Part shown: piece by piece, positions 28,926-37,638 of the stretch
Layout of the letters: each line of letters begins with the position of its first letter
How positions within the stretch are numbered: position 1 is the stretch's first letter
Origin: an uncultured Tenacibaculum sp.
Lineage (GTDB): Bacteria > Bacteroidota > Bacteroidia > Flavobacteriales > Flavobacteriaceae
DNA length: 64,000 nucleotides
NCBI RefSeq assembly: GCF_947502995.1
Contig: NZ_CANNBW010000001.1
Location: 1-64,000 of the forward strand
Reading direction: 5' to 3'
Notes under the pieces: model-generated
What the model saw: the letters and a program-made list of their open reading frames with translations, nothing else
Told to the model about the DNA's origin: nothing
The model's database searches: none
Position numbers and translations under genes: made by a program

Positions 28926-28957
28926 AAAACCTACCTGAAATATTTCAAGTAGGTTTT
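28926..28957. terminator. Bidirectional terminator
   Basis: Stem AAAACCTAC...GTAGGTTTT with an inner CTGAAATATTTCAA palindrome. It lies between the converging patatin and RNase E/G genes and can serve both. Confidence 0.85.
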
Positions 28958-28980
28958 GATTTCTTAATAAGAAAATTGCC

Positions 28981-30522
28981 TTATTTATTTTTTTTCTTGT
29001 AAGAGAAATGGTACTGTAAATACTGGTACGCATCTCTAGGTATAATTTTAATCCATTTTTTATGTCTTAAAAGCCAATTAAAGCGAATAGATTTTAATAA
29101 ACCTTTAGTTAAATAGGCGTAGATAAACGGATGCACATTTAAAGTGATCTCTTTGTATTCTGTTTGACTATTAACTATTTTGTCTAATTCTACTTCAATT
29201 TTATCAATTAAAACAATAGGAGCTTCAACTTCTCCATTTTTGTTAGGATTTGGTTCACGTGTTTTAATTTCGAGTTCAGGTCTAACTCGTTGTCTTGTAA
29301 TTTGAACAAGTCCAAATTTACTTGGAGGTAATATTTTATGCTTCGTTCTATCCAAAGCCATAACTTCTCTAAAGTGCTGAAATAATTTTTGTCTGTTCTC
29401 TGCAGACTTCATATCAATAAAATCAACAACTATAATTCCTCCCATATCGCGAAGTTGTAATTGTCTAGCTATCTCTGTAGCAGCAATTAAGTTCACTTCT
29501 AAAGCAGTTTCTTCTTGATTTTTTGCTTTATTTGAGCGGTTACCACTATTTACATCAATAACATGCAGTGCTTCTGTATGTTCTATAACTAAATAGGCTC
29601 CCTTACTCATAGATACGGTTCTACCAAAGGAAGTTTTAATTTGGCGCTCTATACCGTATTTTTCAAATATTGGAATGTTAGATCTATGAAGTTTTACAAT
29701 GTTTTCTTTATCAGGAGATATTTCTTGTAAATACTCCTTAATTTCTAACATTAAACTTTCATCGTTTGTTACAATACTTGTAAAAGAATCGTTCATTACA
29801 TCTCTCAATATAGAAGATGCTCTGTCTAATTCACTTAAAACCTTTGTAGGTGTGTTTGTATTTGGAATTCTTTTACAAAGTGTTTTCCAACGATTAAGTG
29901 AATTTTGTAAATCTTTATCAAGCTCTGCTACTTTTTTACCTTCAGCAACAGTACGCAAAATAAGTCCAAACCCCTTTGGTTTAATACTTTTTGCTAGCTT
30001 TTTTAAACGCTCTTTTTCTTTATTATCAGTAATTTTCTGAGATACTGATACTCTGTTAGAAAAAGGGACTAATACTAAATATCTACCGGCAATTGATAAT
30101 TCTGAGCTTATCCTTGGGCCTTTAGTAGATATTGGTTCTTTTACAATTTGTACTAATAAATTTTGACCTGATTTTAGTACATTGTTAATACCCCCATCTT
30201 TGTCGATGTCTTCTTCAAAGCGGAAGTTTTTTAAAGTGAACTCTTTAAATTTACCCGTGCTTACTTTTTTAATAAACTTGTTTAATGATTGTACTTGTGG
30301 TCCTAAATCATGATAGTGTAAAAAACCATCTTTAGGATAACCAACATTTACGAAAGCAGCGTTTAAACCTGTCATAACTTTTCCTATTTTGGCAAGGAAA
30401 ATATCTCCAACAGAGAATTTATTGTCGCTTGTTTCTTTATTTAACTCAACAAGTCTACCATCTCTTAATAAGGCAAAATCAATATCAGAAGAATTGGAAC
30501 GAATAATTAATTCTGTTTTCAT
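28981..30522 (-). CDS. rng: Ribonuclease E/G family protein
   Basis: 513 residues, the size of RNase G without the long RNase E scaffold tail. An S1-like RNA-binding domain lies at residues 35-120 (GDIFLAKIGKVMTGLNAAFVNVG), then the 5'-sensor and DNase I-like catalytic domain with the metal-binding Asp residues in HVIDVNSGNRSN and IIVVDFIDM. The Zn-link CPxC motif of E. coli RNase E/G is missing: after RQRVRPELEIKTRE the text runs EPNPNKNGEVEAP, and only one Cys (LCKRIP) exists in the protein. Role: mRNA decay and rRNA maturation. Two stem-loops sit in its 5' region. Confidence 0.93.
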   Translation of the reverse strand: MKTELIIRSNSSDIDFALLRDGRLVELNKETSDNKFSVGDIFLAKIGKVMTGLNAAFVNVGYPKDGFLHYHDLGPQVQSLNKFIKKVSTGKFKEFTLKNFRFEEDIDKDGGINNVLKSGQNLLVQIVKEPISTKGPRISSELSIAGRYLVLVPFSNRVSVSQKITDNKEKERLKKLAKSIKPKGFGLILRTVAEGKKVAELDKDLQNSLNRWKTLCKRIPNTNTPTKVLSELDRASSILRDVMNDSFTSIVTNDESLMLEIKEYLQEISPDKENIVKLHRSNIPIFEKYGIERQIKTSFGRTVSMSKGAYLVIEHTEALHVIDVNSGNRSNKAKNQEETALEVNLIAATEIARQLQLRDMGGIIVVDFIDMKSAENRQKLFQHFREVMALDRTKHKILPPSKFGLVQITRQRVRPELEIKTREPNPNKNGEVEAPIVLIDKIEVELDKIVNSQTEYKEITLNVHPFIYAYLTKGLLKSIRFNWLLRHKKWIKIIPRDAYQYLQYHFSYKKKNK

Positions 30523-30577
30523 CTGAATAAATTTTGTGTCAACGTTAAAAAACGAAGACTGATTAAGATTTTAAGCA

Positions 30578-30615
30578 GGTATTTTGTAATACCAGTTTGA
30601 GGATTTAAACCTCAA
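30578..30615. promoter_or_regulatory. Two adjacent stem-loops in the 5' region of the RNase E/G gene
   Basis: GGTATT-TTGT-AATACC at 30578-30593 and TTGAGG-ATTTAAA-CCTCAA at 30597-30615, 55-95 bases ahead of the rng start. Because RNase E of E. coli controls its own mRNA through 5'-UTR hairpins, similar control is conceivable; this is inferred. Confidence 0.45.
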
Positions 30616-30648
30616 TTTCAAAGAACTTTGTGTTTCTTAAAAGCAAAC

Positions 30649-30682
30649 GAAAAAGTAAGTAGAGTACTCTACTTACTTTTTC
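30649..30682 (-). terminator. Perfect 34-bp palindrome overlapping the end of the COX24-like gene
   Basis: A 17-bp perfect inverted repeat centred on GTAC, from 30649 to 30682. The stop codon (30675-30673) and last two Lys codons of the small gene lie inside the stem. The T-rich tract past the stem on the minus strand makes it a likely terminator of the HU-COX24 transcript. Confidence 0.75.
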
Positions 30683-30762
30683 TTGTGACGATTTGCTCTT
30701 GCTCTTTTTTTCCTTTTGTGCGTAGAGATCTTAGCTCTCTTTCTTTTTTTACCACTAGGCAT
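30673..30762 (-). CDS. 29-residue AURKAIP1/COX24-type (bS22-like) peptide
   Basis: The ATG at 30762-30760 begins a 29-residue peptide, MPSGKKRKRAKISTH followed by KRKKRARANRHKKK. More than half the residues are Lys or Arg. It matches the AURKAIP1/COX24 C-terminal domain family known in Bacteroidota and related to mitochondrial mS38 and mycobacterial ribosomal protein bS22, so a ribosomal protein is the likely role. It lies 44 bases downstream of HU on the same strand. Short enough to be missed by gene finders. Confidence 0.8.
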   Translation of the reverse strand: MPSGKKRKRAKISTHKRKKRARANRHKKK

Positions 30763-30806
30763 ATTGAAAATGTTTTAAAACTCTTTTTAAAGAGTAGGTT
30801 AATATC

Positions 30807-31097
30807 TTATTTTACTGCAACTTTAGCTTTAACACCTTCTGTAAAAGTCTTAGCAGGCTTAAATGCTGGAATGTTGTGCGCAGGAATTTTAATTGTAGTG
30901 TTTTTAGAAATATTTCTACCTGTTTTTTCTGCTCTAGTCTTAATGATAAAGCTTCCAAAACCTCTTAAATATACATTATCTCCACTCTCTAAAGAATCTT
31001 TAACCTCAGACATAAATGCCTCTACAGTCGCTAAAACATCTGCCTTCTCTATCCCTGTCTTGTCTGAAATCTTCGATACGATATCTGCTTTTGTCAT
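30807..31097 (-). CDS. HU family DNA-binding protein
   Basis: 96 residues with the IHF/HU fold: helix-turn-helix start MTKADIVSKISDKTGIEKADV, VYLRGFGSFIIKTRAEKTGRN (the beta-arm base), arm tip with IPAHNIPAFKPAK and typical C-terminal helix. A DNA-bending nucleoid protein. First gene of a probable two-gene unit with the COX24-like peptide. Slightly longer than E. coli HU because of the tail VKAKVAVK. Confidence 0.95.
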   Translation of the reverse strand: MTKADIVSKISDKTGIEKADVLATVEAFMSEVKDSLESGDNVYLRGFGSFIIKTRAEKTGRNISKNTTIKIPAHNIPAFKPAKTFTEGVKAKVAVK

Positions 31098-31239
31098 TGT
31101 ATATATACTTTTATATTATATGTTGTGAATTTAATTTTACGAGGGTGCAAATATATGATAATTAATCAATTCGTAAAATAATTGTTCTTAAAAAAATCTA
31201 AATAAAATGCAGTAATTTTGTTGATACAACTTTAAATTG

Positions 31240-32283
31240 ATGGAATTTAATAAAGTACTGATAGACTGGTATTTAAAAAACAACAGAGAATTGCCATGGA
31301 GAAAAACCAAAAATCCATATTACATTTGGTTAAGTGAAATCATGTTACAACAAACAAGAGTTGCGCAAGGTTTACCTTATTATTTGAAGTTTACTGAGGC
31401 TTTTCCTACGGTTTTTGATCTAGCAAATGCCGATGAAGAATATGTGTTGAAACTATGGCAAGGTTTGGGGTATTATTCAAGAGCTAGAAATTTACATTTT
31501 ACAGCAAAGCATGTCGCAAATGATCTTAATGGAGAGTTTCCTAATACATATAAAGGTTTATTAAAATTAAAAGGAGTAGGAGATTATACAGCTTCAGCTA
31601 TAGCATCTATTTGTTTTAATGAGGCAGCAGCGGTGGTAGATGGAAATGTTTATAGAGTACTTGCTAGATATTATGGTATAGATACTGCTATTAATTCTAC
31701 AAAAGGAATTAAAGAGTTTAAAGAATTAGCTCAACAAGTAATAGATGCTGATAGAATTGGAATATACAATCAAGCAATAATGGATTTTGGAGCTATTCAA
31801 TGTAAACCTAAAAGTCCAGATTGTACAGTTTGTCCGTTAAATGAAAGTTGCGTGGCTTTAGAAAAAAGTAAAGTTGATGTTCTTCCTGTAAAAGAGAAGA
31901 AATTAAAAGTAAAAAAACGTTTTTTTAATTACCTCGTTTTAATTGCTGACAATAAAACCATCTTGAAAAAAAGAGAAGGTAAAGGAATTTGGGAAGGTTT
32001 GTTTGAGTTTCCTTTAATTGAAACTTCAAAAAGTATCCAGGTAGAAGAGTTAATATCAAATGAAGAATTTGTCGGTTTTTTTCCTAACGATGCTAAAATT
32101 AAATTATTTAACTCAAAAGATATTGTACACAAATTATCGCATCAGCATTTGCATACTAAATTTTGGATAGTTGAAGGTAAAACAACAAATCAACAGGTTG
32201 TAAAATGGGATAATATTGATACTTATCCAGTTCCAATTTTGATCCATAATTTTTTAAATGAATACAAAACAAGCAAAAACTAA
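31240..32283 (+). CDS. mutY: A/G-specific adenine glycosylase
   Basis: 347 residues from ATG 31240; a TTG immediately before it is the open-frame limit. DNA glycosylase that removes adenine mispaired with 8-oxoguanine. Seen: catalytic Glu in SEIMLQQTRV, helix-hairpin-helix LKLKGVGDYTASAI with the key Asp, iron-sulfur ligands C-x6-C-x2-C-x5-C (CKPKSPDCTVCPLNESC), and a C-terminal Nudix-like domain that recognises 8-oxoG (FNYLVLIADN, GKGIWEGLFEFP). Followed at 33 bases by ssb, an order kept in many Flavobacteriia. Confidence 0.96.
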   Translation: MEFNKVLIDWYLKNNRELPWRKTKNPYYIWLSEIMLQQTRVAQGLPYYLKFTEAFPTVFDLANADEEYVLKLWQGLGYYSRARNLHFTAKHVANDLNGEFPNTYKGLLKLKGVGDYTASAIASICFNEAAAVVDGNVYRVLARYYGIDTAINSTKGIKEFKELAQQVIDADRIGIYNQAIMDFGAIQCKPKSPDCTVCPLNESCVALEKSKVDVLPVKEKKLKVKKRFFNYLVLIADNKTILKKREGKGIWEGLFEFPLIETSKSIQVEELISNEEFVGFFPNDAKIKLFNSKDIVHKLSHQHLHTKFWIVEGKTTNQQVVKWDNIDTYPVPILIHNFLNEYKTSKN

Positions 32284-32316
32284 ATTCGTATATTTGAAAT
32301 TACACAAGTGTAAATA

Positions 32317-32742
32317 ATGGCAGGAACAATAAATAAAGTAATACTTATTGGTCACTTAGGAGATGAAGTGAAGATGTATAGATTTGATGAAGGTAATGCG
32401 GTTGGACGTTTTCCTTTAGCTACTAATGAAACATATACAAACCGACAAACAGGTGAAAGGGTTTCTAATACCGATTGGCATAATATTGTTGTGAGAAATA
32501 AACTTGCCGAAATTTGTGAGAAGTATTTAAGCAAAGGAGATAAGGTGTATCTTGAAGGTAGAATCAAAAACCGTCAATATGAGGTTGAAGGACAAAAGAG
32601 ATATACTACAGAGATTCATGTTCAGGAGATGACTTTTTTAACAACTAAAAAAGAATTAAATACTCCAAGTGAACAGCCACAACCTCCAGTGCAAAATAGT
32701 AGTCAAAGTGTTTCTAATGAAGACGATGATTTACCATTCTAG
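32317..32742 (+). CDS. ssb: Single-stranded DNA-binding protein
   Basis: 141 residues. OB fold with NKVILIGHLGDEVKMY, WHNIVVRNKLAEICEKYL and GDKVYLEGRIKNRQYE. A short Gln/Pro/Ser linker leads to the acidic C-terminal tip DDDLPF, the docking site for repair and replication partners. Cytosolic; it coats single-stranded DNA. Middle gene of mutY-ssb-gldE-gldD. Confidence 0.97.
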   Translation: MAGTINKVILIGHLGDEVKMYRFDEGNAVGRFPLATNETYTNRQTGERVSNTDWHNIVVRNKLAEICEKYLSKGDKVYLEGRIKNRQYEVEGQKRYTTEIHVQEMTFLTTKKELNTPSEQPQPPVQNSSQSVSNEDDDLPF

Positions 32743-32761
32743 TTTAACCAAAATTTAAGAA

Positions 32762-34090
32762 TTGGACCCAGAACCCCATTTTTTACTTATAGCAAGTACC
32801 ACTTTTTTAAATTCAATAAGTTTAATAGTTTTATTAATTCTTTTAATCTGTTCTGCATTAATTTCGGGTGCAGAAGTTGCCTTTTTTTCATTATCACAAA
32901 CAGAATTAGATGAACTTTCAGAAAAAAGTAAAGGAAAAAATACAGTAGTAAAATTATTAGAAAAGCCCCAAAAGCTTTTAGGAACAATTTTAATCACTAA
33001 TAACTTTATCAATATTTTGGTGGTTTTAATTTTTGCTTCTCTAGATGAGTTTATGTTTGGAAACATGAATTTTTCTTTGGATTTAATTTTCTTCATTATA
33101 CCGGCTTCAGTAGTAAAAATTATAGTTCAAGTAGGATTGGTGACATTTCTAATTTTACTGTTTGGAGAAGTTTTACCAAAGGTATACGCTAGTAGGAAAT
33201 CTATTCAGTTTGCTAGTTTTATAGCAAAACCTTTAGATATTTTAAATGCAATTTTAAGTCCATTAAGCATTCCGCTTACAAGTGTTACAACGATTATTGA
33301 AAGAAAACTAGGAAATAAAAACAATAATTTATCTGTAGAGAGACTATCACAAGCTTTAGAGTTAACTTCGGAGAATGCAACTACTAAAGATGAACAAAAA
33401 ATACTAGAAGGAATTGTTACTTTCGGAAATACCGAAACGGTACAAATTATGAAACCTAGAACAGATGTTTGTGCAATATCAAACGCAGATTCTTATGATA
33501 AAGTTTTAAGTACAATCTTAAAAAATGGATATTCAAGAAATCCAGTATACGAAGAAAATATCGATAATATTATAGGTGTTTTATATGCAAAAGATTTATT
33601 AGCACACTTAAATAAAAAGAATTTCGATTGGTTGTCTTTATTAAGAAAACCATTCTTTGTTCCTGAGAATAAAAAGTTAGATGATTTATTAAAGGATTTT
33701 CAGGAAAGAAAAAATCATTTGGCAATAGTGGTTGATGAGTATGGGGGAACAAGTGGAATTGTTACTTTAGAAGATGTAATTGAAGAAATTGTTGGAGATA
33801 TAAACGATGAGTTTGATGATGATGATTTAACATATTCTAAATTAGACGCTAATAATTTTATTTTTGAAGGTAAAGTTACAGTAAGAGATTTGTGTAGGGT
33901 TTTAGATGAAGATGAAGGTATTTTTGAAGACGATAAAGGAGAAAGTGAAACTTTAGCCGGTTTTATTTTAGAAGTATCTGGAAAGTTTCCTAGAAAAGGA
34001 GAAAAAATAAACTTCAAGAATTATACGTTTACCATAGAGGCCTTAGATAGAAAAAGAGTAAAACAGATAAAAGTAACAAGAAATGTATAG
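32762..34090 (+). CDS. gldE: Gliding motility-associated protein GldE (CNNM/CBS/CorC type)
   Basis: 442 residues from a TTG 19 bases after ssb. The N-terminal CNNM domain has about four membrane segments (IVLLILLICSALISGAEVAFF, FLILLFGEVLPKVYA). Two CBS motifs follow (IMKPRTDVCAIS, then NHLAIVVDEYGGTSGIVTLEDVIEEI), then a CorC/HlyC-type C-terminal domain (LDEDEGIF...ETLAGFILE). In Flavobacterium, gldE lies beside gldD and is linked to gliding and T9SS function; the adjacency here is the deciding evidence. Its stop overlaps gldD by 8 bases. Confidence 0.92.
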   Translation: MDPEPHFLLIASTTFLNSISLIVLLILLICSALISGAEVAFFSLSQTELDELSEKSKGKNTVVKLLEKPQKLLGTILITNNFINILVVLIFASLDEFMFGNMNFSLDLIFFIIPASVVKIIVQVGLVTFLILLFGEVLPKVYASRKSIQFASFIAKPLDILNAILSPLSIPLTSVTTIIERKLGNKNNNLSVERLSQALELTSENATTKDEQKILEGIVTFGNTETVQIMKPRTDVCAISNADSYDKVLSTILKNGYSRNPVYEENIDNIIGVLYAKDLLAHLNKKNFDWLSLLRKPFFVPENKKLDDLLKDFQERKNHLAIVVDEYGGTSGIVTLEDVIEEIVGDINDEFDDDDLTYSKLDANNFIFEGKVTVRDLCRVLDEDEGIFEDDKGESETLAGFILEVSGKFPRKGEKINFKNYTFTIEALDRKRVKQIKVTRNV

Positions 34091-34643
34091 GTATTTGTGT
34101 GGTTTTTTATTGTTGATTTTAATGAGCTGTGGAGGTGAAACTTTACCAAAACCGAAAGCATATTTAAGTTTGAATTATGCAAAACCTAATTATCAGAAAA
34201 TCAATGTAGAAAGACCATATACTTTTGAGGTTTCCAATGTGGCAAAAATAAAATCGCTACCTAAAAATTGGTTAAAAATTCAATACCCAGAATTAAAAGC
34301 GTCTGTAGATATTACTTACAGACCCGTTAAAGATAATCTTAAAGAATTGTTGCTTGAAGCAGAAAAATTAGTTTTTGAACATACGGTTAAAGCTGATAAT
34401 ATTTCTAATACAGAAGATTATATTAATAAAGAAAAAAAAGTATACGGGAAAATGTATTTCATTTATGGAAACGCAGCTTCTCAGGTACAATTTCATGTTA
34501 CCGATAGTGTGCAGCACTTTTTAAAAGCTTCATTATTTTTCTATTCTAAACCTAACTTCGATAGTGTTTTGCCTGCTGTGGATTATGTTAAAAAAGATAT
34601 GGTAAAAATGATGGAAACTTTAGAGTGGAATAATATTGATTAA
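34083..34643 (+). CDS. gldD: Gliding motility lipoprotein GldD
   Basis: 186 residues with a lipoprotein signal (MYRYLCGFLLLILMSCGGE, lipobox LMSC). Body features KPKAYLSLNYAKPNYQKI, INVERPYTFEVS and LKIQYPELKASVDITY match the GldD family of Flavobacteriia, needed for gliding and type IX secretion in Flavobacterium johnsoniae. Start overlaps the end of gldE by 8 bases, so it is translationally coupled; the next gene also overlaps or abuts. Confidence 0.92.
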   Translation: MYRYLCGFLLLILMSCGGETLPKPKAYLSLNYAKPNYQKINVERPYTFEVSNVAKIKSLPKNWLKIQYPELKASVDITYRPVKDNLKELLLEAEKLVFEHTVKADNISNTEDYINKEKKVYGKMYFIYGNAASQVQFHVTDSVQHFLKASLFFYSKPNFDSVLPAVDYVKKDMVKMMETLEWNNID

Positions 34644-34653
34644 AATACCTGCT

Positions 34654-35055
34654 ATGGAATTAGAAAATAACGAAAAACTCTTCAAGGTATTACATCAAAT
34701 AATTTCAGATAAACATTACGAAGGAATTATAAGTCCTACAAATTTTGAGTTTCAAAGAACTTCAAAATCTAATAACATTAAAATTTTAGGCGTTTTAAAG
34801 GGAGATAATTTATTTGATCTCAAACACGATTATGTATTTCCTACGAATTATAGTTTTAGAATTTTTCTCGTAATTCTTTTAGTGGCAATTGTAGTTTTTG
34901 CTATTCAAAGCAATTGGTTTCCAGTAATTCTTTTTTTTGTGTTAGGTGTGGGATTATTAATGAGTTTTAAAGTAAAAGGAGAGAAACAAAAAGAACTTTT
35001 CCTAGAGCGATTTTTAGAGACCAAAAGAAGATTATTTAAAGAGGATTTTCAGTAA
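34654..35055 (+). CDS. Hypothetical two-TM membrane protein
   Basis: 133 residues from ATG 34654 (a TTG at 34636, inside gldD, is possible and would add six residues). Soluble N-terminal 70 residues, two adjacent hydrophobic helices (about 70-88 and 91-107: IFLVILLVAIVVFAI, FPVILFFVLGVGLLM), then a basic tail. Family not recognised. Probably the last gene of mutY-ssb-gldE-gldD transcription. Confidence 0.7.
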   Translation: MELENNEKLFKVLHQIISDKHYEGIISPTNFEFQRTSKSNNIKILGVLKGDNLFDLKHDYVFPTNYSFRIFLVILLVAIVVFAIQSNWFPVILFFVLGVGLLMSFKVKGEKQKELFLERFLETKRRLFKEDFQ

Positions 35056-35071
35056 TCAAATTCAAGCTTTT

Positions 35072-35382
35072 ATGGTTTTTAAATTAGTATTTCATCTTTT
35101 AATAACCTTTTTACTTACTATTACAACTCAAATAGGAGGTGTAGTTTATTTATTTACAATTTTCCTAAGTATTTAACTTTTGGTAGTATTAATAAAGATG
35201 TTCAGTTTTCAGAAAAAGGAACAAAATTATTAATAAATACTATTTTAAAACAGAAACAGGTTAGTAAGCTTTTTATTGAGCCACATTTGAAAAACAGATT
35301 GGGGTTAATAAATAAAAAAATACGATTTCATGGGTGTCAAGCTGTCCGACACGACGACCATATTCATTTTCAATTATACTAA
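35072..35382 (+). pseudogene. Internal-deletion remnant of a secreted/membrane protein with HxxHIH-type end
   Basis: ATG 35072 opens a hydrophobic signal-anchor (MVFKLVFHLLITFLLTI, then TQIGGVVYLF) that stops at 35174-35176. In another frame the sequence then reads FPKYLTFGSINKD and ends with RFHGCQAVRHDDHIHFQLY and a stop at 35380-35382. The RHDDHIH cluster looks like the metal-site end of a peptidase of the murein-endopeptidase type. Intact homologues would need a middle part of well over 100 residues. The best reading is a gene that lost its middle and kept both ends. The end runs 9 bases into the opposing heme A synthase gene. Confidence 0.6.
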
Positions 35383-36438
35383 TTTCGCAGAAGTAGATTT
35401 TCTACTTTGCATCCATAGGTAAAATTGTAACCCAAATAAAATTGCTCCAGCTAATAAATGCACAGCTTGTGTTCCAATAGGGAATTCTGCATAATACATT
35501 AAAATTCCAGTTATAGTTTCTAAGAATATTAAAAATACAATCCAGTTTACCAGTTTGTAACCTAAGTCTTTAATCTGATTCAAATAAAACATTCCAAAAT
35601 TAACTAGCACAATTGCAATTGTAAAAGACCTGTGGAAGTAAAATTTAAAACTAGGATTTAGTAAACTATATTGCTTGTTATCAAAACCAAATTGTTTTAC
35701 TTGCTCATCAATAAATTGTCTTACTTGAGTTCCCATAGCAATTTGGATTACTGAGAAAATTACAGAAAAGATTAAAAGTTTATTGAAAAGCGCATTGTAT
35801 TTAAAGGTATTCTTTCTTTCAGAAACAGTAAAATGCAAGTACAATAAAATTCCTACAATTAAAAGTCCAACTACCATATGAATGGTGATTATAGTTGGTT
35901 TTAAGTTCGAATCAACAACAGTTTTACCGAGCCAAGCTTCAAATCCCATTAAAAATAAGGAGAAGAAAGATAAAAGAGTAATCGATTTTTTTTCTTTCCA
36001 GTATTTAATTGAACCTAAAATTAGAAAGATAAAAACGAAACCAGAAAGTACAGAAGCTAATCTGTTAATGTATTCCGTCCAAGTATGATATTTGTTAAAC
36101 TTAGCGTAATCGTGTTTTGTGTATTTTTCCCAGTTGCTAGCAGTGAATTCTTTTGAAGTTTTAATATCGTTTTGAGCTACAAAAAGTGTTTCATCTTTAA
36201 CGATAATCATTCCTTTTTGAAACTCCTTATTCGGTTGCCAAGTGATTTGTTCTTCAGAAGTTGGAGGGATTAAATAACCAAAACATTTTGGCCAATCTGG
36301 ACATCCCATTCCAGATCCGGTCATTCTTACTACAGCGCCTGCTAAGAAAATAAGATAAACAGAAATTAAAGTGATTTTAGTAATCTTAGGAAATTTTGAC
36401 TTAAAGTAGTGAAGTATGTTGTTAATCTTTGCTAACAT
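35374..36438 (-). CDS. ctaA: COX15/CtaA family heme A synthase
   Basis: 354 residues, about eight transmembrane helices. Family marks: GAVVRMTGSGMGCPDWPKC near residue 37, a periplasmic insertion (about 60-110), HTWTEYINRLASV with a haem-ligand His, TIHMVVGLL, YFHRSFTIAI and VHLLAGAIL. It oxidises haem O to haem A for cytochrome aa3 oxidase. The CPDWPKC cysteine pair, seen in CtaA enzymes, is present. No cytochrome oxidase genes are in the window. Confidence 0.93.
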   Translation of the reverse strand: MLAKINNILHYFKSKFPKITKITLISVYLIFLAGAVVRMTGSGMGCPDWPKCFGYLIPPTSEEQITWQPNKEFQKGMIIVKDETLFVAQNDIKTSKEFTASNWEKYTKHDYAKFNKYHTWTEYINRLASVLSGFVFIFLILGSIKYWKEKKSITLLSFFSLFLMGFEAWLGKTVVDSNLKPTIITIHMVVGLLIVGILLYLHFTVSERKNTFKYNALFNKLLIFSVIFSVIQIAMGTQVRQFIDEQVKQFGFDNKQYSLLNPSFKFYFHRSFTIAIVLVNFGMFYLNQIKDLGYKLVNWIVFLIFLETITGILMYYAEFPIGTQAVHLLAGAILFGLQFYLWMQSRKSTSAKLV

Positions 36439-36555
36439 AGATCCTCGAAAAAAAATTTCAACAAAGATACGGTAAAACCAAGGAAAAAGTATTTTTCTCT
36501 TTATAAGATGTTATTTTAAAATGAATTTAAATTATTCTTTTTTTAATTTTATAAA

Positions 36556-37638
36556 ATGGAAATGGAACCACCTTTTAGAAAAATTATTCATGTGGATATG
36601 GACGCATTTTATGCATCTGTAGAGCAATTGGATAATCCAGATCTCAGAGGTAAAGCTGTTGCTGTTGGCGGAAGTGAAGTTAGAGGTGTGGTTTCTGCTG
36701 CAAGTTATGAAGCTAGAAAATTTGGTGTTCGATCTGCAATGAGTGGTGTTTTGGCAAAAAAGAAATGTCCGCATTTAATATTTGTTAAGCCTAGATATGA
36801 AAGATATAAGGAGATTTCAGCAAAAATTAGACAAATATTTTATGATTATACTGATCTGGTTGAACCTTTGTCTTTAGATGAGGCGTATTTAGATGTTACA
36901 GAGAATAAAAAAGGCAATCCGTCTGCTAGTTTAGTTGCAAAAGAGATTCGTAATAGAATTTGGGAAGAACTAGAATTAAGAGCTTCAGCAGGAATTTCTA
37001 TAAATAAGTTTATTGCCAAAGTTGCTTCTGATATTAACAAGCCAAACGGGCAAAAAACAATAAACCCTGAAGATGTGATTCCTTTTTTAGAAGAGCTTCC
37101 TGTTGGGAAATTTTATGGTGTTGGAAAAGTTACAGCTGCCAAAATGCATAATAATGGAATTTTTAAAGGAATAGATTTAAAAAAAAGAACATTAGAAGAG
37201 TTAACAAAGCTCTTTGGGAAGTCTGGTGTGCATTATTATAATATCGTTAGAGGAATTCATAATAGCGTAGTTAAACCGAATAGAATTAGAAAATCGATAG
37301 CAGCAGAAAGAACATTTAATGAGAATTTATCTTCTGAAATTTTTATGCTTGAAAAATTAGAACACATAGCGGAAGAATTAGAAAGAAGAATGCACAAATC
37401 TGAGACAAAAGGAAAAACAGTAACACTAAAAATTAAATACAGTGATTTTACACAGCAAACTCGAAGTAAAACTATATCATATTTTATCCATAAGAAAAGA
37501 GAGTTTTTTCCGATAGTTAAAGATTTGCTCTTACAGGAAGAATTAAAAAACTCAGTACGTTTATTAGGGATTTCTTTCAGTAATTTAAACATAGAAAAAA
37601 AAGATCCTGTTTGGGTTCAATTACAGTTTGAGTTTTAA
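36556..37638 (+). CDS. dinB: DNA polymerase IV (Y family)
   Basis: 360 residues. Catalytic acidic residues are in IIHVDMDAFYASVE and SLDEAYLDVTE. Other marks: steric-gate region around AFYASVEQLDNP, VVSAASYEARKFGVRSAM, helix-hairpin-helix GVGKVTAAKMHNNGI and little-finger domain FNENLSSEIF. The C-terminus lacks a clear beta-clamp motif of the QLxLF type except for LQFEF. Error-prone lesion-bypass polymerase. ATG 36556 is four codons ahead of the strong homology. Its end overlaps the opposing LytS-type gene by 4 bases. Confidence 0.95.
   Translation: MEMEPPFRKIIHVDMDAFYASVEQLDNPDLRGKAVAVGGSEVRGVVSAASYEARKFGVRSAMSGVLAKKKCPHLIFVKPRYERYKEISAKIRQIFYDYTDLVEPLSLDEAYLDVTENKKGNPSASLVAKEIRNRIWEELELRASAGISINKFIAKVASDINKPNGQKTINPEDVIPFLEELPVGKFYGVGKVTAAKMHNNGIFKGIDLKKRTLEELTKLFGKSGVHYYNIVRGIHNSVVKPNRIRKSIAAERTFNENLSSEIFMLEKLEHIAEELERRMHKSETKGKTVTLKIKYSDFTQQTRSKTISYFIHKKREFFPIVKDLLLQEELKNSVRLLGISFSNLNIEKKDPVWVQLQFEF

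Noticed and set aside
30628..31128. Long open frame on the plus strand opposite HU
   Set aside because: It lies opposite HU and the COX24-like gene, which have clear homology; its product is an unnatural hydrophobic/cysteine mixture.
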